From positions 186,001-250,000 of the forward strand of contig NZ_JAHNZO010000004.1 in the NCBI RefSeq assembly GCF_018998565.1: DNA of 64,000 bases, written 5' to 3'. Of the stretch, positions 1 to 8,272 are shown piece after piece. The position numbers and the translations under genes were made by a program. Within the stretch, counting starts at the first letter, position 1, and every line of letters begins with the position of its first letter. Source of the stretch: Paenibacillus oleatilyticus (GTDB lineage: Bacteria; Bacillota; Bacilli; Paenibacillales; NBRC-103111). The notes under the pieces are model-generated. The model had not been told where the DNA came from and made no database searches. It saw nothing but the letters and a program-made list of their open reading frames with translations.

Positions 1-1
1 C

Positions 2-433
2 GCGATCGATCGGCAGGCGCAGCGGCTGATCTCGGAATTCGACGTGCGGACGCCGGGCCTCCGCACTCCGGCGCGGGCGTTGTCCGGGGGCAATCAGCAG
101 AAGGCGATCATCGCGCGCGAGATCGATCTGAACCCGGATCTGCTGATCGCGGCGCAGCCGACGCGCGGGCTCGATGTCGGAGCGATCGAGTTCATCCATA
201 AGCGGCTGCTGGAGCAGCGGGACAAAGGCAAAGCCGTATTGCTCCTCTCGCTGGAGCTGGACGAGATTCTGAAGCTGTCCGACCGCATCGCCGTCATCTA
301 TGAAGGCCGCATCGTCGGGGAAGCCGATCCGGCTCACACATCCGACCGCGAGCTCGGGCTGATGATGTCCGGTTCCGGACGCGCAACGGAAGCGGCGGTT
401 CCTTCAACCTCCGGAGGTGAAAAGCATGGCTAA
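2..433 (+). CDS. Nucleoside-type ABC transporter ATP-binding protein, C-terminal part (cut by window edge)
   Basis: This is the last 143 residues of a tandem-ATPase sugar/nucleoside importer subunit (RbsA/YufO family); the frame is open to the window start. It carries the signature LSGGNQQK, a Walker-B-like stretch [15 protein letters not shown] and the switch region [11 protein letters not shown]. In this family the second ATPase half has degenerate residues; here Ala-Gln-Pro replaces the usual Glu-Pro after Walker B, which fits. The two permeases that follow are of the YufP/YufQ (NupP/NupQ) type, so guanosine or other nucleoside uptake is the likely role, by family knowledge. The stop codon lies just inside the next gene, giving an 8-nt overlap with its preferred start at 426. 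Confidence 0.88.
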   Translation, partial: AIDRQAQRLISEFDVRTPGLRTPARALSGGNQQKAIIAREIDLNPDLLIAAQPTRGLDVGAIEFIHKRLLEQRDKGKAVLLLSLELDEILKLSDRIAVIYEGRIVGEADPAHTSDRELGLMMSGSGRATEAAVPSTSGGEKHG

Positions 434-1502
434 AGCCATTCGTGTCATGACCAAGGAATCGGCGCTTGTTCCGCTGGTCGCCATCGTGCTCGGATTGCTG
501 GTCGGCGCCCTGATCATGCTGGCCGGCGGCTATAATCCGCTCGCCGCCTACGCGTCGCTGATCGAGAAAGTCGTCGGCGATCCGTACAGCATCGGGGAGA
601 CCGTCCGCGAGATTACCCCGCTTCTGCTGACCGGGCTGTCGGTCGCCTTCGCGTTCCGGACGGGTCTGTTCAATATCGGGGGCGAAGGACAATTTATTAT
701 GGGCATGACCGGGGCTACGTGGGTCGGCGTCAAGCTGACCCTGCCGTTCTGGCTTCATGCGCCGCTTGCCATCGTAGCGGGGGCTGTGCTCGGGGGATTG
801 TGGGGAGGCATCGCCGGGTACCTGAAAGCGCGGCGCGGCGTCAATGAGGTGATTACGACGATCATGCTGAACTGGATTGCGCTGTATCTCGGCAACTACA
901 TCGTCAGCCGTTATTTGCTTCAGCCCGGCCAGCAGCGCTCGTATCTGATTCACGACACCGCCTCAATCAGTCTGAACGCGCTCAGCGCGCTGTTCGGCAA
1001 CGCCCGGCTGCATTTCGGCATCCCGATTGCGCTGCTCGCCGCCGTCGCGTTCTATGTCCTCCTGTGGAAGACACGCCAAGGCTACGAGCTCCGCGCGGTC
1101 GGACACAGCCCTTCTGCGGCGGAGTACGCCGGGATGAACGTGAACGCGGGCATCGTGCGGGCAATGTTTATCGGCGGCGTCTTCGCCGGGCTTGCCGGAG
1201 TGTTCGAGGTACTCGGCGTCTTCCACTATCAAGTGATCAGCGCCGCATCACCCGGCTACGGGTTCGACGGCATCGCCGTCGCGCTGCTCGGCGGTAACCA
1301 TCCGCTCGGCGTTGTGCTCGCCGCCGTCTTGTTCGGCACGCTGACGTACGGCTCGGCCGGGATGAGCTTCGGCGCGGACGTGCCGCCGGAAATCATCCGC
1401 GTGATCATCGGCACCGTCATCTTCTTCGTGGCCTCGCACGGGATTATCCGCTGGCTTCTGAAGCCGCTGCGGGCCGGGCGCAAGCCGGGGGAGGTGGCCT
1501 AA
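426..1502 (+). CDS. Nucleoside-type ABC transporter permease (YufP/NupP-like)
   Basis: A 358-residue polytopic membrane protein of the BPD_transp_2 family, the first permease of the importer. The ATG at 426 is chosen because a perfect GGAGGTGA lies at 413-420, five bases upstream; a GTG at 417 would overlap that site. Recognisable segments are [20 protein letters not shown] and GGEGQFIMG, the family's conserved loop, and a late cytoplasmic stretch [16 protein letters not shown] that contacts the ATPase in this family. The gene overlaps the ATPase gene by 8 nt and is followed after 4 nt by the second permease, so the three are co-transcribed. Confidence 0.9.
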   Translation: MAKAIRVMTKESALVPLVAIVLGLLVGALIMLAGGYNPLAAYASLIEKVVGDPYSIGETVREITPLLLTGLSVAFAFRTGLFNIGGEGQFIMGMTGATWVGVKLTLPFWLHAPLAIVAGAVLGGLWGGIAGYLKARRGVNEVITTIMLNWIALYLGNYIVSRYLLQPGQQRSYLIHDTASISLNALSALFGNARLHFGIPIALLAAVAFYVLLWKTRQGYELRAVGHSPSAAEYAGMNVNAGIVRAMFIGGVFAGLAGVFEVLGVFHYQVISAASPGYGFDGIAVALLGGNHPLGVVLAAVLFGTLTYGSAGMSFGADVPPEIIRVIIGTVIFFVASHGIIRWLLKPLRAGRKPGEVA

Positions 1503-1506
1503 GCGG

Positions 1507-2469
1507 ATGGATGCGTTTCGCATACTCGGCGAGCTGATCCATACGACGCTCGTCTTCTCGACCGCGCTTATTTTTACGGCCATGGGCGGCATCTTCTCCG
1601 AACGCTCCGGCGTCGTCAACATCGGCCTGGAGGGCCTGATGATCTCCGGCGCATTCGCCTCTGCGGTCGCGGCCTGGTACGCCGAGCAGGCGGGCTTTGC
1701 GGACGGCTCGCCCTGGATCGGCCTCTTGGCGGCCATCCTGATCAGCATGCTCGTCTCGCTTATTCACGCGGTCGCCTCAATTACTTTCAAAGCCGATCAA
1801 GTCGTTAGCGGCGTCGTCATTAACTTTCTGGCCGCCGGGTTTACGGTCTATCTCGTCAAAATTTTGTTCGCAGGCTCCGGACAGACGGAAACGCTGAACG
1901 CCGTGTTTCACAATGTCGCCATTCCCGGACTGGCGTCCGTCCCTCTGCTGGGCTACGGCGTATTCACCGCTTACCCGACGACATATTTGGCCTTGGCTGC
2001 CGTCGCTCTAGGCTGGTACGTGCTGTTCAAAACCCCGTTCGGCCTCCGCCTGCGCGCGGTCGGCGAGCATCCGGGAGCCGCGGACACGCTGGGTGTGAAC
2101 GTTACCCGCATGCGATATATCGGAGTGCTGCTGAGCGGCGCGCTGGGCGGGCTCGGCGGCGCGACGATCACGCTCACGACGACGAGCAACTTCTCGCACA
2201 ATACGATTTCGGGGCAGGGCTTCATTGCGCTAGCCGCGATGATTTTCGGCAAATGGCACCCGTTCGGCGCCTTGGGAGCGGCGATCTTCTTCGGCTTCGC
2301 GCAGGCGATCCGAAACTTTGTGCAGCTGTTCCCGGTCTCCCAAGCGATTCCGATGGAGTTTATCTACATGCTCCCCTACATTCTTACGATTCTGGTGCTG
2401 GCGGGCGCCGTCGGCCGCGCCTATCCTCCCGCGTCGCTCGGCGAGCCGTACGACCCGGGCAAACGATGA
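1507..2469 (+). CDS. Nucleoside-type ABC transporter permease (YufQ/NupQ-like)
   Basis: A 320-residue membrane protein of the same BPD_transp_2 family as the preceding gene, pairing with it to form the membrane channel. Diagnostic segments are MGGIFSERSGVVNIGLEGLM near residue 26 and RLRAVGEHPGAADTLGVNV near residue 180, the coupling region. The ribosome binding site GGGAGGTGG sits inside the end of the upstream permease gene. It is the last gene of the operon: a strong hairpin follows 12 bases after the stop codon. Confidence 0.9.
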   Translation: MDAFRILGELIHTTLVFSTALIFTAMGGIFSERSGVVNIGLEGLMISGAFASAVAAWYAEQAGFADGSPWIGLLAAILISMLVSLIHAVASITFKADQVVSGVVINFLAAGFTVYLVKILFAGSGQTETLNAVFHNVAIPGLASVPLLGYGVFTAYPTTYLALAAVALGWYVLFKTPFGLRLRAVGEHPGAADTLGVNVTRMRYIGVLLSGALGGLGGATITLTTTSNFSHNTISGQGFIALAAMIFGKWHPFGALGAAIFFGFAQAIRNFVQLFPVSQAIPMEFIYMLPYILTILVLAGAVGRAYPPASLGEPYDPGKR

Positions 2470-2481
2470 CCAAGCACGCGA

Positions 2482-2542
2482 AAAAGCCGCATCCCCGCGC
2501 TGTGATCGTTGCTGCGATCCGCGCCTCCGGGATGCGGCTTTT
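2482..2542 (+). terminator. Rho-independent terminator of the nucleoside transporter operon
   Basis: Perfect 14-bp inverted repeat AAAAGCCGCATCCC (2482-2495) and GGGATGCGGCTTTT (2529-2542) with a smaller hairpin (GATCG/CGATC) in its loop. The A/T ends allow it to act in both directions, but its place 12 bases after the transporter stop codon points to the plus strand. Confidence 0.85.
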
Positions 2543-2550
2543 CGATTAAG

Positions 2551-2790
2551 ACTGCATTCCATGCAAGGCAGCTTGTTGAGAAAGTGGCCTGAGGGGATTT
2601 TAGAGGTTACGAAGGGGTGGGGTATCCACTTCCGACCGCTCTTGTCCTCGGGAAATTTGATTGGAAGCCGCTTAACAGCGGACATTTCCCGAAGACAAAG
2701 GCGGCCGCTATCGCTTCTCCAATGGATACCCCACCTCCGTTTGCATCTCTATTTTTATAAAAGACCACTTTCTCAACTGCATTCCATGCA
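2551..2790. repeat. Nested palindromic intergenic repeat flanked by 15-bp direct repeats (MITE-like)
   Basis: The block has 15-bp direct repeats ACTGCATTCCATGCA at 2551-2565 and 2776-2790. Inside are terminal inverted repeats GTTGAGAAAGTGG (2575-2587) and CCACTTTCTCAAC (2765-2777), then GGTGGGGTATCCA (2616-2628) against TGGATACCCCACC (2723-2735), then TTGTCCTCGGGAAAT against ATTTCCCGAAGACAA (one mismatch), and finally CCGCTTAACAGCGG at the tip. The whole unit can fold into one long interrupted stem. There is no coding sequence. It resembles dispersed intergenic repeats I associate with Paenibacillus genomes, which is recollection rather than a search result. It fills the gap between the transporter operon and rsbW. 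Confidence 0.7.
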
Positions 2791-2831
2791 GCCTGGGAAT
2801 CTCCGCTCCATGATCGGAACGGAAACCCCGC

Positions 2832-3296
2832 TCACCCGGCCGTAAGCCGTTTGATCAGAACGATAGCTTCCGACGCGCCCTCGCCTCCGGGCTCCACCCG
2901 TAGCTCATCCACCAACGCCTGCAGCAAATAAAGGCCGATCGGCGAGTTCCCAAGACGCTCCAAGGCCTCCGCCCCCTCCTGCGGCAGCTTCACGGGGTAC
3001 AGCGCTTCCCCGAACGTAACATTCGGCGAATCCGTTCCAACCCGGATCTGGAGCCCCGTCTCCCTCAGCGTGAACACCAGCCGCAGCATCGGCAGCGGTT
3101 CTCTATCTCCGGCTTGCAGGATCGCGTAATTGCACGCTTCGGTTACCGCTACCTTCAAGTCCTCGATCGCTTCGTACGAAAATCCGATCCGGACAGCCAC
3201 GCCATACAGCGCCAAGCGGACCGTGACCAGATCGTCCGCCCGAAGCGGCACACACAAGACGACGGTTTTCGAGCCGGCTTCCGTTTGCCCCTTCAT
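2832..3296 (-). CDS. rsbW: Anti-sigma factor / serine kinase, RsbW-like
   Basis: A 154-residue protein of the GHKL ATPase fold used by anti-sigma kinases. The N-box reads EDLKVAVTEACNYAI (Glu53, Asn56), matching the RsbW/SpoIIAB pattern in which these residues bind ATP-Mg. In the family RsbW either holds SigB inactive or phosphorylates RsbV. The start overlaps the end of rsbV by ATGA, so the two are translationally coupled. Unlike Bacillus loci, no sigB follows: the next sequence downstream is a palindromic repeat and then a foreign terminator. The C-terminal G-box is poorly conserved, so its actual partner sigma factor is open. Confidence 0.8.
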   Translation of the reverse strand: MKGQTEAGSKTVVLCVPLRADDLVTVRLALYGVAVRIGFSYEAIEDLKVAVTEACNYAILQAGDREPLPMLRLVFTLRETGLQIRVGTDSPNVTFGEALYPVKLPQEGAEALERLGNSPIGLYLLQALVDELRVEPGGEGASEAIVLIKRLTAG

Positions 3297-3628
3297 AGTC
3301 CGCCCCCTTCAAACGTCAGGTAACGGGACAATCCGGTCATGTCGAACAGCCGCCTGATTTTGGCCGGCACTTCTTGTACAGCAAACGACGCCTCCTCCGG
3401 CTGCCGTTTCTTAAGCACGGAGACGAAAATCCCGATCCCCGTGCTGTCAATGTAAGTCAACTCACGCAAGTTCAGCTTGAGCGGCACCGTCCGCTGACCC
3501 GCCAGCGGCTCCACGACGGAACGGAATTGCTCGGCCGTGCTCAAATCAAGCTCGCCGGATAAGAACAACACGTTCGCTTCCGGCGTATTCAGCACTTTGA
3601 CATGGAACTTCTGCGCGTCTCTGTCCAT
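3293..3628 (-). CDS. rsbV: Anti-anti-sigma factor, RsbV-like (STAS domain)
   Basis: A 111-residue single STAS domain. The motif LRELTYIDSTGIGIFVSVLK contains Ser62 in the DSTG context that RsbW phosphorylates in characterised systems; a PP2C phosphatase of the RsbU/RsbY kind reactivates it. The start codon is preceded by GGGGGAGGT on the minus strand. It overlaps rsbW by four bases and leads a two-gene operon. A plausible phosphatase partner lies about 12 kb away at 15241-16398. A housekeeping-type promoter (GTGAAA, 17 bases, TATTCT) may lie in the upstream gap, but it is weak. Confidence 0.88.
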   Translation of the reverse strand: MDRDAQKFHVKVLNTPEANVLFLSGELDLSTAEQFRSVVEPLAGQRTVPLKLNLRELTYIDSTGIGIFVSVLKKRQPEEASFAVQEVPAKIRRLFDMTGLSRYLTFEGGGL

Positions 3629-3716
3629 CCGCTTTTACCTCCCCCTGAAACCATGATTATTTGTAGAATAGCAGATTTCAGGAAGTTTTTCACGGCACTC
3701 CGCAGCGAAAGCTGCT

Positions 3717-3742
3717 GATTCACCGAAAAGCAGCCGGGGTAA
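3717..3742 (+). promoter_or_regulatory. Candidate SigB-type promoter for the 53-codon gene
   Basis: GATTCA, 14 bases, GGGTAA, 53 bases ahead of the start at 3796. The SigB consensus is GTTTAA, 12-14 bases, GGGWAW, so both elements match well though not perfectly. Being divergent from rsbV makes stress control plausible. This is judged by eye only. Confidence 0.35.
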
Positions 3743-3795
3743 TCATCACTAACGAGGCACCCAATAATTTCAGCTCAGACAAGGAGTGATTGAAG

Positions 3796-3957
3796 ATGGA
3801 TGATCCTATGAAAAGCGTGGACATCGAGAAGAAAAGCGTCGAGAAACGGATGGATTCCGGCATGGTCGCTTCCACCTTCATCAAATACGCGGCTTACGTC
3901 GTCATCTTTTTCGGCTTTCTCTATTTCCTGGTCCGTTACATCCTGCCCATGTTCTAA
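3796..3957 (+). CDS. Small single-pass membrane protein, unknown function
   Basis: A 53-codon gene with an excellent ribosome binding site (AAGGAGTGAT at 3781-3790) and an ATG five bases later. The charged N-terminal third contains EKKSVEKRMDSG; residues 26-52 are one hydrophobic helix, ending PMF. There is no signal cleavage site, so the N-terminus should stay in the cytoplasm. A hairpin terminator follows 18 bases after the stop. It is divergent from rsbV and has a possible SigB-type promoter. I do not recognise the family and assign no function. Confidence 0.75.
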   Translation: MDDPMKSVDIEKKSVEKRMDSGMVASTFIKYAAYVVIFFGFLYFLVRYILPMF

Positions 3958-3975
3958 TGTGCCCGGTTACGATAC

Positions 3976-4005
3976 GCGCACCGGCTCCGCCGCGTGCGCT
4001 TTTTT
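3976..4005 (+). terminator. Rho-independent terminator after the small membrane protein gene
   Basis: GCGCAC (3976-3981) pairs with GTGCGC (3994-3999) around a GC-rich loop that can pair further, followed at once by TTTTTT. Confidence 0.7.
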
Positions 4006-4108
4006 GCGGTGTCGGCAGCCTCTCCGGGCTTGAACAACAAAATAAAGGCCAGACCGAAGCCTGACCTCTCTCCCGCATGCGGTTTTCCATTACTTCGTAT
4101 CCTCCGTG

Positions 4109-4696
4109 TCAATCGGTTGCCGTATGGAAATAATGAACGGACAGCAGCTTCCCGTTGTGCTCGTCCAAGAACAGCTTGAGCGCCCGCTGGCCCCGCTTGT
4201 AGACGATCCCGTCCTCGCTCGTCCAATCCGGCGTGCCGAGCGTTTGCCGCAGCTTGTCCGCATTCATCTCCAGCTTCTTGCCGTCGATCTCGATCGTACC
4301 CGCCTGGACGGGAACCATGACGTATTGAACGAACTGATCGTAAAGGCCAATCCGGCAATCATCGTATACGAAGATGCGCTCGTCCTTGAACAGCGGATCG
4401 GTTTCCTCGGCATTCGGCTTGCCTTTCATTTCGTAAAGCGTTTTCAGATCGTCCGTAACCGAGATCCCGTTGACCCGTTCCAGCAGCCATTTGACAGGTC
4501 CTCCAATTTCGGCTCCAGTTCCGGCTTCTTCATAGACGGCGGTATTTACGGTGAACGTCTGTTCCGTTGCCGCCAGCGAAGACGGATGAGACAGCTTGTC
4601 CAATGCCGCAGGCGAATCTTCGGCGGAGCTCCAGGAAGCCCCGGTCAATCCGATTGCAGCCGCGCCGATCAACCACCATTTGCTTAACCGTTTCAT
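4109..4696 (-). CDS. Secreted protein of unknown function
   Basis: A 195-residue protein with a signal peptide: MKRLSKWWLIGAAAIGLTG followed by a likely Ala-Ser-rich cleavage region before EDSPA. The ATG at 4696 is chosen because GGAGAGGTGA lies six bases ahead; a GTG nine bases upstream would overlap it. The mature part has motifs such as IEIDGKKLEMNADKLRQTLG and LFLDEHNGKLLSVHYFH, resembling small extracellular copies of 'stalk' or adaptor-domain proteins, but I do not recognise the family. It lies 54 bases after the YflT-like gene on the same strand and is probably the last gene of the glgC operon. Confidence 0.7.
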   Translation of the reverse strand: MKRLSKWWLIGAAAIGLTGASWSSAEDSPAALDKLSHPSSLAATEQTFTVNTAVYEEAGTGAEIGGPVKWLLERVNGISVTDDLKTLYEMKGKPNAEETDPLFKDERIFVYDDCRIGLYDQFVQYVMVPVQAGTIEIDGKKLEMNADKLRQTLGTPDWTSEDGIVYKRGQRALKLFLDEHNGKLLSVHYFHTATD

Positions 4697-4750
4697 TGGA
4701 ATCACCTCTCCCGTGTTGTGTCAGGCAACGGATCGAGTTCACACGTTTAG

Positions 4751-5092
4751 TTATTGATTTAAAATGTCATTCTCATCGACGGCAATGACAATGCGCCCGC
4801 TCGCCATCTCCTTCTCGTAGTATTCGACCGCCGACATGGACAGCCCGAGAGACAGAAGCTTCTCCCGCAGCGCCATGCCCTCGCACTTGTACAGCGGCGC
4901 TACCGTATGCGCCATCGCTTCTCCGACGAACCCGATCCGGCTTGTATACTTGGGCTTAAACATTTCCTCCGTCCGCACGTTCTCATGAGCCAAAATTTGA
5001 ATCTGATCCACGCCGCGGCCGGCCGATTGAAAATCGCGGACCGCCTGCTTCACTTCCTGCTCTCCCTTGGCTACTACGATCGAATGATACAT
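4751..5092 (-). CDS. General stress protein, YflT-domain (17M type)
   Basis: A 113-residue protein of the heat-induced stress protein YflT family (general stress protein 17M). The typical opening is MYHSIVVAKGEQEVKQAVRD; the middle has IQILAHENVRTEEMF, and the end EYYEKEMASGRIVIAVD. In Bacillus such genes belong to the SigB regulon and their biochemical role is unknown. GGAGGAGG precedes the ATG. It starts 36 bases after glgC stops, so it is likely co-transcribed with it. A longer paralogue is at 16657-17112. Confidence 0.85.
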   Translation of the reverse strand: MYHSIVVAKGEQEVKQAVRDFQSAGRGVDQIQILAHENVRTEEMFKPKYTSRIGFVGEAMAHTVAPLYKCEGMALREKLLSLGLSMSAVEYYEKEMASGRIVIAVDENDILNQ

Positions 5093-5128
5093 CGGAAACG
5101 CCTCCTCCAGGTCGTATAATCAAGCTTC

Positions 5129-6310
5129 TTACCGGACGTGCTCCAGTTGAAGCTGCCCGAGCGGCATGTACACTTTCGGCTTTTTGTCGCTTGGCTTCAT
5201 GACCATTTCCGCGTCGCCGACGACGGCGATCGAGGACTTCGACAAGCTTCCGACGGTGGCCCCGTCCATCAGGACGGCGCCTTCTCCGATGATCGCGTTG
5301 CGGGCGAAGACGCCCCGTCCGATATGCGCATTCGGCATCACGATGCAGTTGCGGAGCACGCTGCCCCGCCCGACGTACACGTCGTGCGAGATGACCGAGC
5401 GTTCCACTTGGCCGAAAATATGGCTGTTGCCGGCGATCAGCGAATACGTGACGCGGGCCGCGGGATCGACGTAAGAGTGTCCGGCTACGCATGCGGGCGT
5501 ATGCATCGGCCAAGCGGCTTCGCTGCAGCGGAATCGGGGCTGCTCGCCGATCAGATCCATATGCGCTTCCCACAAGCTCTCTACGGTTCCGACATCGCGC
5601 CAATACCCTTCGTACGAGTGTGCGTACAGCTTGCCTCCGGAGCGCAGCATGGCCGGTATGACGTCTTTGCCGAAGTCCCGGGAGGACTGCGGATCGCTCG
5701 CGTCGCTGTCCAGCATCCGTTTCAAATAAGACCATTTGAATATATAAATGCCCATTGACGCGAGATTGCTTTTCGGCTGGGCCGGCTTTTCCGCAAATTC
5801 AACGACCCGCCCTTGGCTGTCCGTCCGCATAATGCCGAAGCGGGGGGCTTCCTCCCATGCGACCGGCGTTACCGCAATCGTCGCATCGGCACCGCTGTCC
5901 TCATGCTGCTTCAGCATCCGCCGATAATCCATCCGATATATATGATCGCCCGACAAGATCAACACGTGCTTTGGTTCGTGCCGCTGGATGAACGCTTGAT
6001 TCTTGTACACCGCATCCGCCGTGCCCGTATATTCGCTGTCCTGCGGCGGCAGCAAGGTTACGCCGTCCGCGGCGTTCGACCAGACCGCCCCGCTGCCGAT
6101 ATGTTCATGCAGGGACGCCGCTTGATATTGAGTCACGACACCAACCGAGCGAATCCCCGAATTTTTGCAATTGCTTAAGCCAAAATCGATGATCCGGTAA
6201 GCACCGCCGAAATGAACCGCCGGTTTCGCTTTGGATGCGGTCAATACGCCCAACCGACGGCCTTCCCCGCCGGCAAGCAGCAAAGCTACACATGCTTGGG
6301 AATTCATCAT
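5129..6310 (-). CDS. glgC: Glucose-1-phosphate adenylyltransferase (ADP-glucose pyrophosphorylase)
   Basis: A 393-residue enzyme that makes ADP-glucose from glucose-1-phosphate and ATP, the committed step of glycogen synthesis. The N-terminal nucleotidyltransferase domain opens with [15 protein letters not shown] and [32 protein letters not shown] carries the metal-binding Asp, and [14 protein letters not shown] follows. The C-terminal third is a left-handed beta-helix (hexapeptide repeats such as [20 protein letters not shown]). Length is normal for a subunit. No glgD, glgA, glgB or glgP is nearby; instead it heads an apparent operon with a YflT-type stress gene, which suggests stress-linked control. 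Confidence 0.93.
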   Translation of the reverse strand: MMNSQACVALLLAGGEGRRLGVLTASKAKPAVHFGGAYRIIDFGLSNCKNSGIRSVGVVTQYQAASLHEHIGSGAVWSNAADGVTLLPPQDSEYTGTADAVYKNQAFIQRHEPKHVLILSGDHIYRMDYRRMLKQHEDSGADATIAVTPVAWEEAPRFGIMRTDSQGRVVEFAEKPAQPKSNLASMGIYIFKWSYLKRMLDSDASDPQSSRDFGKDVIPAMLRSGGKLYAHSYEGYWRDVGTVESLWEAHMDLIGEQPRFRCSEAAWPMHTPACVAGHSYVDPAARVTYSLIAGNSHIFGQVERSVISHDVYVGRGSVLRNCIVMPNAHIGRGVFARNAIIGEGAVLMDGATVGSLSKSSIAVVGDAEMVMKPSDKKPKVYMPLGQLQLEHVR

Positions 6311-6368
6311 TTCACCTGCACCTCTCTGTTGGTCTAGTGTTTCGTCGCTTTCGTCCGATACCTATGAT

Positions 6369-6393
6369 TAACCGGGCGCCCGGTCTATGAAAC
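6369..6393 (-). promoter_or_regulatory. Candidate SigB-type promoter for glgC-yflT
   Basis: Read on the minus strand: GTTTCA, 13 bases, CGGTTA, about 58 bases before the glgC start. The -35 is near-perfect for SigB and the -10 differs at two or three positions. It has the same layout as the candidate at 16527-16551 (GTTTCG, 13 bases, GGGTTA). Confidence 0.35.
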
Positions 6394-6534
6394 ATAAACT
6401 GGCAGCTTTCATAGCACGAGCCATCGGTTTTCAAGGTGAGTCGAACGGATCGTTTGATCTTTAGTTTTATAATTTTTTAACAAATTTATAAATTTTGCGA
6501 CGTCACGACCATAAGCATCTCCACCTTCGTCCCG

Positions 6535-7080
6535 TTAAAAGGTAGGCGGAGCAGATACCGCGATCAGCAGCGTTTCGCCCTTCCATATATTCTTATAACT
6601 GTGAGGTACCCTGGCATCGTAATAGATGCTGTCTCCTTCGTTAAGGATGTAACGTTCATTGCCAAGCACAAACTCCAAGCATCCGGAATGAATAAAAAGA
6701 AATTCCTCACCCTCGCTATGGCCTACGCTTATGTCGCCGGAGGTTGCGCCTTCTTCCAGAACTCCCCATATCGGCCCCATCTTGTTGTTGCTACCTTGAC
6801 TAAGGGCATACCAAGTAATCCGCGAACTCTCCGAATGCACCAATGGCTTGCGTTCGTTGTTCCTGACGACGATGCTTCGCTTTTCCTCACCAAACAAATC
6901 GGTAAAATTTACGTTCAACGCGTTCGCTATGCGCTTCAGAACGCTAATCGACGGATTCGCTTTATCGCGCTCGATTTCACTGAGAAAAGACAACGATATG
7001 GCTGCTGCTTTTGCTATTTCTTTGAGCGTTAATTTTTGTTTTTTCCGCGTGCTTCGGATGACTTCGCCGATTGAATTCAT
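6535..7080 (-). CDS. XRE-family transcriptional regulator with cupin domain
   Basis: A 181-residue regulator: helix-turn-helix at residues 6-60 (IRSTRKKQKLTLKEIAKAA, then LSFLSEIERDKANPSISVL) and a single cupin beta-barrel from about residue 105 (VGHSEGEEFLFIHSG, LNEGDSIYYDARVPH). This architecture (PuuR/SutR-like) usually represses a neighbouring small-molecule catabolic operon, with the cupin sensing the ligand. It is divergent from the metallo-hydrolase gene at 7341, and a palindrome lies in between, so autoregulation and control of the two hydrolases are likely. Confidence 0.87.
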   Translation of the reverse strand: MNSIGEVIRSTRKKQKLTLKEIAKAAAISLSFLSEIERDKANPSISVLKRIANALNVNFTDLFGEEKRSIVVRNNERKPLVHSESSRITWYALSQGSNNKMGPIWGVLEEGATSGDISVGHSEGEEFLFIHSGCLEFVLGNERYILNEGDSIYYDARVPHSYKNIWKGETLLIAVSAPPTF

Positions 7081-7104
7081 ATGTCCCTCTCCTTAACTCC
7101 GAAA

Positions 7105-7129
7105 AATATTTCGCTGACACCGAAATTTA
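7105..7129. promoter_or_regulatory. Candidate operator for the XRE/cupin regulator
   Basis: Interrupted palindrome: AATATTTCG (7105-7113), seven bases, CGAAATTTA (7121-7129), just upstream of the regulator start. A further half-site GCGAAATTT recurs near 7307, ahead of the metallo-hydrolase gene. Confidence 0.4.
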
Positions 7130-7340
7130 TGTTGTTATCATAAGTAAAAAAACGCGATTGATCAAGCACTTTCACAGAGCCGGAATTACGGTGTAAAAAC
7201 GTTGATTCTTCGCTATGATTGGCTTACTATTTTATGTAGGTCGACTAACCAATTTTTTCACCCGGGTATTCATTCATCGTTCTTCCCAGAACAATTTTCA
7301 GTAGTAGCGAAATTTCCAAAGACAGAAAGGTGTACTGTCA

Positions 7341-8234
7341 ATGACCAAAATCCCCAAGGTCTATCACGTAGGAGACGTTAGCATTACTCGTGTCACCGAA
7401 ATGGTGCTAGGCGGTATTTCGCCAGAAATTTATTTCGCCGGATCGTGGAATCCGGCGTTTCTGGAGAAGAATCGGAACTGCCTTCCGACTGGTCTGATCG
7501 ACGGCAATTCTCAGCTTATCGTTAGCATAGGAACATGGGTTGTGAAAACTCCGAAGCATACGATTCTTATCGATACAGCTACTGGAAACGATAAAAACTT
7601 GCCGTTAAACCCGGCTCTTGCCAATCTTCAGCTGCCTTATCTTGAGCGCCTCCAAGAGACAGGGGTTTCGCCGGAAGAAGTGGACTATGTCCTGCTGACG
7701 CATCTGCACGTAGACCATGTCGGTTGGAATACGAAACTTGTTGACGGACGATGGGTGCCGACATTTCCGAATGCTACCTATGTTTTCCCTCTCGCGGAGC
7801 AGCAATATTATTCCAGCGAGGCGAGCCATAACAAAGAAAACGAAGCGAACTTTAACGTTTACGAGGAAAGCGTCCTTCCTGTTGTCGAAGCCGGATTAAC
7901 GCAAACCATCGGTCCCGAGGGTGGAGAACTTCTCGATATCTTCAAGTTCATTCCTACTCCCGGCCACAGCATCGGACAAATGTCCATCAGCCTTACTTCC
8001 GGCGGAGAAGAAGCTTTATTTGGCGCTGATGTGATGCACCACCCGTTCCAGGTTTTTAACCCTGAATGGAATTCCATGTATTGCGAATTCACCGAGCAAG
8101 CCCGTATTTCACGGCGCCGGGTGTTGGAGTCCATAGCGGATCGCCCAGTCATTTATTTCAGCTCGCATTTTCCGGAAAGCGCGGCGGGGTATGTCATTCG
8201 CAGCGGCGACGGTTTCAAATGGGACTTTGTATAA
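7341..8234 (+). CDS. Metallo-beta-lactamase-fold hydrolase
   Basis: A 297-residue enzyme of the MBL fold. The zinc motif THLHVDHVGW supplies His121, His123, Asp125 and His126; a later ligand is in TPGHSIGQMS, and ALFGADVMHH supplies the bridging Asp. AiiA-type lactonases and methyl-parathion-hydrolase-like enzymes belong to this superfamily; the substrate here cannot be read from sequence. GAAAGG lies about ten bases before the ATG. It forms a two-gene operon with the alpha/beta-hydrolase at 8273, divergent from the XRE/cupin regulator, suggesting a small catabolic or detoxification pathway for an ester or lactone. Confidence 0.88.
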   Translation: MTKIPKVYHVGDVSITRVTEMVLGGISPEIYFAGSWNPAFLEKNRNCLPTGLIDGNSQLIVSIGTWVVKTPKHTILIDTATGNDKNLPLNPALANLQLPYLERLQETGVSPEEVDYVLLTHLHVDHVGWNTKLVDGRWVPTFPNATYVFPLAEQQYYSSEASHNKENEANFNVYEESVLPVVEAGLTQTIGPEGGELLDIFKFIPTPGHSIGQMSISLTSGGEEALFGADVMHHPFQVFNPEWNSMYCEFTEQARISRRRVLESIADRPVIYFSSHFPESAAGYVIRSGDGFKWDFV

Positions 8235-8272
8235 TCCTTCTACCAATTTAACTTGTGAGAGGCGTTGACCTT

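Noticed and set aside
4106..4687. Plus-strand frame opposite the secreted protein at 4109-4696
   Set aside because: No ribosome binding site; the minus-strand gene has a signal peptide and GGAGAGGTGA site.
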